A stretch of DNA of 64,000 bases from Oscillibacter hominis. Lineage in GTDB: Bacteria; Bacillota; Clostridia; Oscillospirales; Oscillospiraceae. Shown one piece after another: positions 57,690 to 64,000 of the stretch (the first letter of the stretch is position 1; every line of letters begins with the position of its first letter). A model generated the notes under the pieces. It did not search any database, was not told the origin of the DNA, and saw only the letters and a program-made list of their open reading frames with translations. The stretch spans positions 434,001 to 498,000 of the forward strand of contig NZ_CP060490.1 of the NCBI RefSeq assembly GCF_014334055.1, read 5' to 3'. The translations under genes were made by a program, and so were the position numbers.

Positions 57690-58559
57690 ATGCGTTATTA
57701 CGGTAAAGTTTTTCGCCCGCCCTCCGAGGCCTACAGCCTGATCGTCCAGGTCACCTATGGATGCAGCCACAACACCTGCGCCTTCTGCGACATGTACCGG
57801 GAAAAGCGCTTTGCCCTGCGGCCCTTAAAGGAGGTCCTGGAGGACTTCGACATGGCCCGCCGCTCCTATCAGGAGGTCAAGCGGATTTTCCTGGCCGACG
57901 GGGATGCGCTGGTACGCCGGGCCGCGGACCTGGAGGCTATATTGGACCGGATCGCGGAATTGTTCCCAGAGTGCGAGCGGGTCACCTGCTACGCCTCTCC
58001 CTCCAGCATCCAAATCCGGACGGAGGAGGAGTTGTGCAGTCTGCGCCGGAAGGGGCTGGCCATGGTCTATATGGGGCTGGAATCCGGCAGCGACCAGGTG
58101 CTGACGAAGATGTGCAAGGGCCACACTGCCGCGGAGATCATCGAGGCGGGGAAGAAGGTGCGCCGCTGCGGCATCGCACTGTCGGTGACGGCCATCTCCG
58201 GCCTGGGCGGCCCCGAGCTTTTGGAGCCTCACGCGGTGGAGACGGCAAAGGCGCTCAGCGCCATGAATCCAGAGTATATCGGCCTTCTGACGCTGATGGT
58301 GGAGGAGGGGACGCCTCTCCAGCAGTGGGTGAATGAGGGCAGTTTCCATCTTCTGACCACGGAGCAGGTCCTGAAGGAGACGGAGCTGCTGGTGGAGCAC
58401 TTGGACAGCCCGGGCAGCGTGTTCCGGATGAACCACGCCTCCAATTATCTGATGCTGCGGGGAACGCTGAATCAGGACAAAGAGGCCATGCTTGCGGAAA
58501 TCCGCCGGGCCAAGTCGGATGCATCCAGGCTGCGCCCCGAGTGGTTCCGCGCCTTGTGA
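57690..58559 (+). CDS. Radical SAM protein
   Basis: The 289-residue product has the [4Fe-4S] motif GCSHNTCAFCDMY near residue 23 (Cys-x4-Cys-x2-Cys), then IFLADGDAL near residue 65 and MVYMGLESGSDQVLTKM. This is a radical SAM subgroup with the spaced cysteine variant and without a B12 domain. The substrate is unknown. The ATG lies 2 nt after the aminotransferase stop, so both are one unit. Confidence 0.85.
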   Translation: MRYYGKVFRPPSEAYSLIVQVTYGCSHNTCAFCDMYREKRFALRPLKEVLEDFDMARRSYQEVKRIFLADGDALVRRAADLEAILDRIAELFPECERVTCYASPSSIQIRTEEELCSLRRKGLAMVYMGLESGSDQVLTKMCKGHTAAEIIEAGKKVRRCGIALSVTAISGLGGPELLEPHAVETAKALSAMNPEYIGLLTLMVEEGTPLQQWVNEGSFHLLTTEQVLKETELLVEHLDSPGSVFRMNHASNYLMLRGTLNQDKEAMLAEIRRAKSDASRLRPEWFRAL

Positions 58560-58570
58560 CAAGAAAAGAG

Positions 58571-58606
58571 AACGCCTGCGGCTTTATGCCGCAGGCGTTT
58601 TTTCTT
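58571..58606. terminator. Bidirectional terminator
   Basis: AACGCCTGCGGC and GCCGCAGGCGTT pair with loop TTTAT, then TTTTCTTC. On the reverse strand the same stem codes the last residues and stop of the EamA gene. Confidence 0.85.
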
Positions 58607-59498
58607 CATTGGTCTTTGCCAGGACCAAGATCATGGCGATGATGCAGGCAAAGCCAATGAGGTCCGTGACAGAAAACCGGGTTCCAAGGCAGAGGAAGGA
58701 AAAGAGGGTGGCGCTGACCGGCTCGGTGGTGGCCAGCATGGCCGAGCGGACGGGCCCGATGTCCGCGATACCCTGCATGAACAGGGAGAAGGACAAGATG
58801 GTGCCCACCACAATCACGGCTGCCACGGCCAGCCAGCCCTGGATAGGGATGGGGACATAGAGCCGCCAGGGCCGACTCGCCAGGCACAGCACCGCGCCGC
58901 CGATGAGCATGCCGTAGCCGGAGATCACCTCTTTGCCCCACTTGGGCAGGATCCGGGAGGGGATCAGGGTGTAGGCTGCCACGGAGGCGGCGGTGAGCAG
59001 GCCCCAGATGAGCCCCTGTCGGGAAAGCACCATGTGCCGGGGGTCGCCGCCGGTGGCCACCAGATAGGTTCCTGCCGCAGCCAGCGCCAGGGCCAGCACC
59101 TGCCGGCGGCCCGGCCAGCGCCGCAATTGCAGGCAGGAGAGCACCATGATGATGACCAGGCTCAGGTTCTGGAGCACCGTGGTGGTGGCGGCGTTGGAAT
59201 AGGAGATGGAGGTCATGTAGGCATATTGGCAGAGCATGAGGCCAAAGATGCCGTAGACGACCAGCTGGAGCACATCCCTGCGGTCGCGCCAGATGCCGGA
59301 GAGAGCCGGCCGGCTGCTCTTCAGGGCCAACAGCAAAAAGCACAGGCCCGATACCAGCATGCGCACGGCGGTAAACCACTGGGAAGACACGTGGTAGGTG
59401 GAAAAAAGGTACTGCCCGCAGGTGCCGGAAATGCCCCAGCACACGCCGCCAAGGGTGGTGCAGAGGATGCCGCGGGTGACCCGGTCGAGTTTCTTCAA
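58584..59498 (-). CDS. EamA/DMT-family transporter
   Basis: The 304-residue product has ten hydrophobic segments arranged as two EamA repeats (first about residues 8-145, second about 160-300), for example SMLILALLNLSLVIIMVLSC-like helices and the end GFACIIAMILVLAKTNE. It exports or imports small metabolites; the substrate is unknown. TTG 59,498 follows AAGGGATCGTCTC on the reverse strand. It may be co-transcribed with the pyr operon upstream. Confidence 0.85.
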   Translation of the reverse strand: MKKLDRVTRGILCTTLGGVCWGISGTCGQYLFSTYHVSSQWFTAVRMLVSGLCFLLLALKSSRPALSGIWRDRRDVLQLVVYGIFGLMLCQYAYMTSISYSNAATTTVLQNLSLVIIMVLSCLQLRRWPGRRQVLALALAAAGTYLVATGGDPRHMVLSRQGLIWGLLTAASVAAYTLIPSRILPKWGKEVISGYGMLIGGAVLCLASRPWRLYVPIPIQGWLAVAAVIVVGTILSFSLFMQGIADIGPVRSAMLATTEPVSATLFSFLCLGTRFSVTDLIGFACIIAMILVLAKTNEEKTPAA

Positions 59499-59543
59499 GA
59501 GACGATCCCTTCTTCTTTCTCTATCAGGTTCGTTTGAGCGCCG

Positions 59544-59969
59544 TCAAATCTTGCGGGGCTTCTCCGCGTCGCAGTACGCGCAGCGGTAGGTCCGCTTGTC
59601 CGGGTCGTTGAGGAGGAAAATGGCGTCCAGCTGGGGCTCTGCCATGGTGATGCAGCGGGGGTTCTTGCAGTGGATCACGTTGACCAGCCTCTGAGGCAGG
59701 GCCAGGTGCTTTTTCTCCACCCGCACTCCGTCGCGGATGATGTTGACGGTGATGTCCGGGTCGATGTAGCCCAATACGTCCAGATCCACCTCCATGGGGG
59801 AGTCGATCTTGATGATGTCCTTTTTCCCCATCCGGGCGCTGCGGACATTCTTGATGATGGCCACGGAGCAGTCCAGCTCGTCCAGGTGCAGGTATTTGTA
59901 GATGTCCATGCTTTTGCCGGCCTTGATGTGATCCAGCACAACGCCGTTTTGGATGCTGTCGATATTCAT
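59544..59969 (-). CDS. pyrI: Aspartate carbamoyltransferase regulatory subunit
   Basis: The 141-residue protein has the N-terminal nucleotide-binding part (SIQNGVVLDHIKAGKSMDIY) and a zinc site of four Cys, CKNPRCIT and YRCAYCD, near residues 105-135. It holds the catalytic trimers together and gives CTP/ATP control. It is the last gene of the pyr operon, 16 nt after pyrB. Confidence 0.95.
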   Translation of the reverse strand: MNIDSIQNGVVLDHIKAGKSMDIYKYLHLDELDCSVAIIKNVRSARMGKKDIIKIDSPMEVDLDVLGYIDPDITVNIIRDGVRVEKKHLALPQRLVNVIHCKNPRCITMAEPQLDAIFLLNDPDKRTYRCAYCDAEKPRKI

Positions 59970-59985
59970 TAGCTCGCTCCCTTCC

Positions 59986-60903
59986 TTATGCCTTCAGGCC
60001 CAACAGCTTCATGATGAGGGCCATGCGGATGTACTTGCCGTTTTTCACCTGCTTCCAATAGCAGGCCCGGGGATCGTCGTCCACGGACACGGTGATCTCA
60101 TTGACCCGGGGCAGGGGGTGCAGGATGCACAGGTCCTCTTTGGCGGGCACTAACTTCTCCGGATCCAGGACATAGGTGTCCTTCAAACGGATGTAGTCTG
60201 CCTCATTGAAGAAGCGCTCCTTCTGGACGCGGGTCATGTAGAGGATGTCCAGCTGGGGCATGGCCTCTTCCAGGCTGGCGGTCTCCTCGTAGAGGAGGCC
60301 GTTGCGCTCCAGGACGTTTTCCTTCAGGTAGTCCGGCAGCTTCAGCTCCTCCGGGGAGATGAAGACGAACTTGATGCCCGTTTCCCGGCTGAGGGCATTG
60401 ACCAGGGAGTGGACGGTACGGCCGAACTTCAGGTCACCGCAAAAGCCGATGGTAAAGCCGTTCAGCCTCCCCTTTTCCCGGTGGATGGTCAAAAGGTCCG
60501 TCAGGGTCTGGGTGGGATGGTTGTGGCCGCCGTCACCGGCGTTGATGATGGGTACCTCGCTGCGCAAAGAGGCGGCGAAGGGCGCGCCCTCCTTGGGATG
60601 GCGCATGGCGATGATGTCGGCATAGCAGCTGACGGTGTGGATGGTGTCGGCCACGGTTTCACCCTTGGCGGTGGAGGAGCTCATTGCCTCGGAAAAGCCC
60701 AGGGTCTGGCCGCCCAGGGCCAGCATGGCGGATTCAAAGCTGAGGCGGGTCCGGGTGGAGGGCTCAAAGAACAGCGTTGCCAACTGTTTGCCCCGGCACA
60801 CCTGGGCGTATGCTTCCGGCCGGTCGATGATGTCCTCGGCAGTGGCGATCAGCTGGTCAATTTCCTCTGTGGTCAGGTCGGTGATGTCGATCAGGTTTCT
60901 CAT
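59986..60903 (-). CDS. pyrB: Aspartate carbamoyltransferase catalytic subunit
   Basis: The 305-residue protein has the carbamoyl-phosphate motif [15 protein letters not shown] near residue 48, [12 protein letters not shown] near residue 130 and [10 protein letters not shown] near residue 260. It joins carbamoyl phosphate and aspartate to carbamoyl aspartate. It is followed by pyrI, so the enzyme is of the regulated dodecamer type. It lies 13 nt after pyrE. Confidence 0.96.
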   Translation of the reverse strand: MRNLIDITDLTTEEIDQLIATAEDIIDRPEAYAQVCRGKQLATLFFEPSTRTRLSFESAMLALGGQTLGFSEAMSSSTAKGETVADTIHTVSCYADIIAMRHPKEGAPFAASLRSEVPIINAGDGGHNHPTQTLTDLLTIHREKGRLNGFTIGFCGDLKFGRTVHSLVNALSRETGIKFVFISPEELKLPDYLKENVLERNGLLYEETASLEEAMPQLDILYMTRVQKERFFNEADYIRLKDTYVLDPEKLVPAKEDLCILHPLPRVNEITVSVDDDPRACYWKQVKNGKYIRMALIMKLLGLKA

Positions 60904-60916
60904 AATGGCTCCTTCC

Positions 60917-61552
60917 TCAGTTTCTCCAGCTTTCGTCGGAGGGGTTGGCCCGGAACTTCTTCAGCCGTGCGATGTCGGAGGGCTGGATGCGGCCTTCCTC
61001 CGCGGCCACCTCGCACACGGCGTCGAAGTTGCTCAGGCTGTAGTTGGTGACATCGGCTGCGGCCAGGCGGTCCAAGCCCTTTTGCAGCCCGTAGGTGAAG
61101 ATGGACACGATGCCCAAAACCTGGGCACCGGCTTCCCGGAGGACTTCCACCACCTCGATGCAGCTGCCTCCGGTGGAGATCAGGTCTTCCACCACCACCA
61201 CTTTCTGGCCCTTCTCCAGCCGTCCCTCGATCTGGTTGCCCCGGCCGTGGTCTTTGTGCCCGCTGCGGACATAGCCCATGGGCAGGCCCATCAGATGGCC
61301 GCAGATGGCGGCATGGGCGATGCCGGCGGTGGAGGTGCCCATCAGCACTTCCACGTCGGGATAGTGGGTGCGGATCAGCTCCACCAGGCCGTTTTCCACC
61401 GCCGTGCGCACATCGGGGGCGGTGAGGGTCAGCCGGTTGTCGCAGTAGATGGGGCTTTTGATGCCGCTGGCCCAGGTAAAGGGCTCGTCGGGGCGGAGGA
61501 ACACCGCGCCGATGCGCAGCAGTCCCTTGGCAATTTCACGTTCCATATTCAT
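60917..61552 (-). CDS. pyrE: Orotate phosphoribosyltransferase
   Basis: The 211-residue protein has the PRPP-binding stretch [18 protein letters not shown] near residue 118 and [14 protein letters not shown] before it. It converts orotate and PRPP to OMP. ATG 61,552 follows GAGGAGGAGATCATTTG; an in-frame TTG one codon upstream is less likely. Confidence 0.95.
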   Translation of the reverse strand: MNMEREIAKGLLRIGAVFLRPDEPFTWASGIKSPIYCDNRLTLTAPDVRTAVENGLVELIRTHYPDVEVLMGTSTAGIAHAAICGHLMGLPMGYVRSGHKDHGRGNQIEGRLEKGQKVVVVEDLISTGGSCIEVVEVLREAGAQVLGIVSIFTYGLQKGLDRLAAADVTNYSLSNFDAVCEVAAEEGRIQPSDIARLKKFRANPSDESWRN

Positions 61553-61584
61553 CAAATGATCTCCTCCTCATGTAAAATCAGCAG

Positions 61585-62286
61585 TTATCCCAGAAAATCG
61601 GCCACGGCCCGCCGGTAGGCGGCCACGGGGTCGGATGCCTTGGTGATGGGGCGGCCCACCACGATGAAGTCGCAGCCGCTGCGCGCGGCCCGCTCCGGCG
61701 TCATGATCCGCTTCTGGTCGCCTGCCTCGCTGTCCGCAAAGCGGATGCCCGGAGTGACGGTGATAAAGCCGGCGCCGCAGCATTCCTTCACCGCCGCGGC
61801 CTCCAGGGGAGAGCAGACCACGCCGTCCAAACCGCTGTCGGCGGCGTTTTTGGCATAGCGCATGACGGTTTCCGCCATGGGCACGTCGATGAGCAGTTCG
61901 TTTTTCAGCGCCGATTCGTCGGTGGAGGTCAGCTGTGTGACGGCGATAAGTATCGGCCGGGTCCCGTCGGGCCGGGTCAGGCCCTCCAGGGCTCCCTTCA
62001 TCATCTCGGAGGCTCCGGCGGCGTGGAGGTTCACCATGTCCACGTCCAAGCGGCTGAGCACGGCCATGGCCCGGCGCACCGTGTTGGGGATATCATGAAG
62101 CTTTAGATCCAGAAAAATCCGATGGCCCCGGGCCTTGATCTCCCGGACCATGTCCGGCCCCTCGGCGTAAAAGAGCTCCATGCCGATCTTCACAAAGGGC
62201 TTTTCCCCGGCGGGGAACTGATCCAGAAACGCAAGGGCCTCCTTACGGCCGGGGAAGTCCAGGGCAATGATAACATCCTTCTGCAT
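61585..62286 (-). CDS. pyrF: Orotidine 5'-phosphate decarboxylase
   Basis: The 233-residue protein has [20 protein letters not shown] near the start, [14 protein letters not shown] near residue 58, with the catalytic Asp-Lys-Asp set, and [15 protein letters not shown] then [10 protein letters not shown] near the end. It decarboxylates OMP to UMP. The upstream ribosome site is GAAAGGTGTTTTTGCC. Confidence 0.95.
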   Translation of the reverse strand: MQKDVIIALDFPGRKEALAFLDQFPAGEKPFVKIGMELFYAEGPDMVREIKARGHRIFLDLKLHDIPNTVRRAMAVLSRLDVDMVNLHAAGASEMMKGALEGLTRPDGTRPILIAVTQLTSTDESALKNELLIDVPMAETVMRYAKNAADSGLDGVVCSPLEAAAVKECCGAGFITVTPGIRFADSEAGDQKRIMTPERAARSGCDFIVVGRPITKASDPVAAYRRAVADFLG

Positions 62287-62316
62287 GGCAAAAACACCTT
62301 TCTCTCTTGTTTAAAT

Positions 62317-63228
62317 TCAGTGGGCGCCGCCGGTCAGAGCGCGGATGTGGGAGACGCCGAGCCGTTCGCAGACACCGCCCAGTTCCTCCACGATCTTTTT
62401 GCAGGCCATAGGGTCCCGCAGGTTGGCCGCGCCCACCTCCACAGCGGTGGCGCCGGCAAGCATCAGCTCGCACACATCCTCGGCGCAGCTGACGCCGCCC
62501 ATGCCGATGATGGGGATGGACACCGCCTCATAGACCTCGTAGACCATCCGCACTGCCACAGGGAGCAGCGCGGGGCCGGAGAGGCCGCCGGTTTTGTTGG
62601 CCAGCAGGGGCTTGCGGCGCTTTAAGTCGATCCGCATGCCAAGCAGGGTGTTGATGAGGCTGACCCCGTCGGCCCCCGCATCCTCGCAGGCCCTGGCGAT
62701 CTCCGCAATGTCGGTCACGTTGGGGCTCAGCTTCATGAATACCGGCTTGTGGGTCACGTCCTTGACAGCCGCCGTGACCTCAGCGGCGCTCTTGGGGTCG
62801 GAGCCGAAGTTCTTTCCTCCGCAGTGGAGGTTGGGGCAGCTGATGTTCACCTCAATGATGCCCACCTGAGGGCACTGGTCGATCTTGCGGCAGTTTTCCA
62901 CGTATTCCTCCACGGAGAAGCCGCCGATGTTGGCGATCAGCGGGCCGTGAAACAGCTCTGCCATATTGGGCAGCTCCTGGGCGATCACCGCGTCGATGCC
63001 GGGGTTTTGAAGACCAACCGCGTTGAGCATGCCGGAGGGTGTCTCGGCGATGCGGGGCGTGGGGTTTCCGAACCGGGGATCAGCGGTGGTGCCCTTGAAG
63101 GAAAAGCTGCCAAGGAGGTTCAGATCATAGCACTCGGCAAACTCCCGGCCGTAGCCGAAGGTGCCGGAGGCGGGAATGACGGGGTTTTTCAGCGAAACGC
63201 CGGCAAGGGAGACGCTCAGATCTACCAT
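62317..63228 (-). CDS. pyrD: Dihydroorotate dehydrogenase B, catalytic subunit
   Basis: The 303-residue protein has the class 1B pattern: [16 protein letters not shown], then [17 protein letters not shown] near residue 123, which carries the active-site Cys, and [19 protein letters not shown] near residue 238. It oxidises dihydroorotate, passing electrons to the PyrK subunit. It overlaps pyrK by 7 nt. Confidence 0.95.
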   Translation of the reverse strand: MVDLSVSLAGVSLKNPVIPASGTFGYGREFAECYDLNLLGSFSFKGTTADPRFGNPTPRIAETPSGMLNAVGLQNPGIDAVIAQELPNMAELFHGPLIANIGGFSVEEYVENCRKIDQCPQVGIIEVNISCPNLHCGGKNFGSDPKSAAEVTAAVKDVTHKPVFMKLSPNVTDIAEIARACEDAGADGVSLINTLLGMRIDLKRRKPLLANKTGGLSGPALLPVAVRMVYEVYEAVSIPIIGMGGVSCAEDVCELMLAGATAVEVGAANLRDPMACKKIVEELGGVCERLGVSHIRALTGGAH

Positions 63229-63956
63229 ACGATCTCCTCCTTACTTAGGACGGGGCCGTCCTTGCAGATGCGCTTGGAGCCATACCTGGTCTTACAGGTG
63301 CAGCCCATGCAGGCGCCGAAGCCGCAGCCCATCCGCTCTTCAAAGCTGAACTGTCCGCCCGTCAGCTGCTCACAGCCCCAGACTGCCTTGAGCATGGGTT
63401 CCGGGCCGCAGACAAAACCGTAGTCGCAGCCGGTTTGGGGCAGCAGGTCCGTCACCAGGCCCTTGCGGCCCAGGGAACCGTCCACCGTGGCCAGGGAAAT
63501 CTGGCAGCCTAACTCCGCAAATTCCTTCAGATAGAAGGTGTCGTCCCCCGAGTTGAACCCCAGGGCGACGGCGGGGGCGTTCCCTGCCTTTGCCATGCGC
63601 TTTGCAAGGCCGTAGAGGGGCGCGCTGCCGATGCCGCCGCCCACCAGCACGCTCTTTCCCGCGGAGCGGGAGATGTCAAAGCCGTTGCCAAGGCCCATCA
63701 GGGTATCAAAAGACGTGCCCACCTCGGATCGGCACAGCTGCTGTGTGCCCTTGCCGGCCACCCGGACCAGGAGGAGCAGAATATCCTTGTCCCAGTCGCA
63801 CACGGAGATGGGGCGGCGGAGGAACCGGCCCTCCAACAGCAGATTGACGAACTGGCCCGGCGCTGTGATGGCGGAGGTGTCCCCGGCCAGGGCCAGCTCC
63901 CACACGTCCCGATTCAGCTGTTTTTTGTGAATGAGGGTCAAAGGCGTCTGGATCAC
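63222..63956 (-). CDS. pyrK: Dihydroorotate dehydrogenase B, electron transfer subunit
   Basis: The 244-residue protein has an FAD part ([18 protein letters not shown]), an NAD part ([17 protein letters not shown]) and the [2Fe-2S] set [16 protein letters not shown] and KRICKDGPV at the C-terminus. It moves electrons from PyrD to NAD. GTG 63,956 overlaps the pyrC stop (GTGA). Confidence 0.95.
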   Translation of the reverse strand: MIQTPLTLIHKKQLNRDVWELALAGDTSAITAPGQFVNLLLEGRFLRRPISVCDWDKDILLLLVRVAGKGTQQLCRSEVGTSFDTLMGLGNGFDISRSAGKSVLVGGGIGSAPLYGLAKRMAKAGNAPAVALGFNSGDDTFYLKEFAELGCQISLATVDGSLGRKGLVTDLLPQTGCDYGFVCGPEPMLKAVWGCEQLTGGQFSFEERMGCGFGACMGCTCKTRYGSKRICKDGPVLSKEEIVW

Positions 63957-64000
63957 AGCTGGTTCCTCCCGTCGTATACGATTTTCCCGCCGCAGATGGT
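63953..64000 (-). CDS. pyrC: Dihydroorotase, last 15 codons
   Basis: The reverse strand encodes [15 protein letters not shown] and a stop that overlaps the pyrK start. TICGGKIVY is the usual end of dihydroorotase, and the gene is expected first in this operon. The rest lies outside the window. Confidence 0.7.
   Translation of the reverse strand, partial: TICGGKIVYDGRNQL

Overview
The window looks like the chromosome of a moderately GC-rich gut Firmicute of the Clostridia, probably Oscillospirales (inference). Supporting signs are strong AGGAGG-type ribosome sites with frequent GTG/TTG starts, tRNAs with encoded CCA, a class 1B dihydroorotate dehydrogenase pair (pyrD/pyrK) and a pyrB-pyrI pair.

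Positions 1 to about 42,770 appear to be the right part of an integrative conjugative element (ICE). Its excisionase and tyrosine integrase lie against the 3' end of a tRNA-Ser gene; the left end and any relaxase lie outside the window. Positions 1-13,800 hold the transfer module: Tad-like CpaF, TadB, TadC and TadZ proteins, pilin-like and secreted proteins, a VirB4 ATPase, a C39-type peptidase and several DUF proteins, with a PAPS-reductase-like gene and an XF1762-like gene inserted in the operon. Positions 13,891-15,629 are an AT-rich islet with an XRE regulator, a SLOG protein and a TetR regulator.

Positions 15,823-38,409 are the most striking part of the ICE: 22 consecutive same-strand genes, almost no intergenic space, most resembling immunity proteins of polymorphic toxin systems (DUF6138 twice, ankyrin, SUFU, LRR, NADAR, SUKH/SMI1, Imm74-like, LRR plus NTF2-like, SUMF1-like) and ending in a 1,477-residue fusion with TPR, SUFU and DUF4253 domains. 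No toxin is seen among them, so it reads as a mobile orphan-immunity bank. A control and recombination module follows (XRE membrane regulator, sigma-like factor, PemK/MazF, Xis, Int).

Right of tRNA-Ser, positions 42,861-43,450 carry degenerate repeats with tRNA-Ser-like sequence. A five-tRNA operon (Gly, Arg, His, Gln, Lys) follows. Directly behind tRNA-Lys are a full-length putative polymorphic toxin with its likely immunity gene, then a tandem array with a 1,086-bp period. Each unit has a copy of the tRNA-Lys terminator, a deleted and frameshifted toxin fragment, and an intact 229-residue putative immunity gene. The array ends in a degenerate fourth unit: the toxins are dead and the immunity genes kept.

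Positions 50,820-64,000 are ordinary chromosome: two DUF362 proteins, an OGG-like glycosylase, an Spx/ArsC-like protein, an orphan Hpt protein, a TetR regulator, a DUF308 membrane protein, an aspartate aminotransferase, a radical SAM protein, an EamA transporter, and the reverse-strand pyrimidine operon pyrC(partial)-K-D-F-E-B-I.
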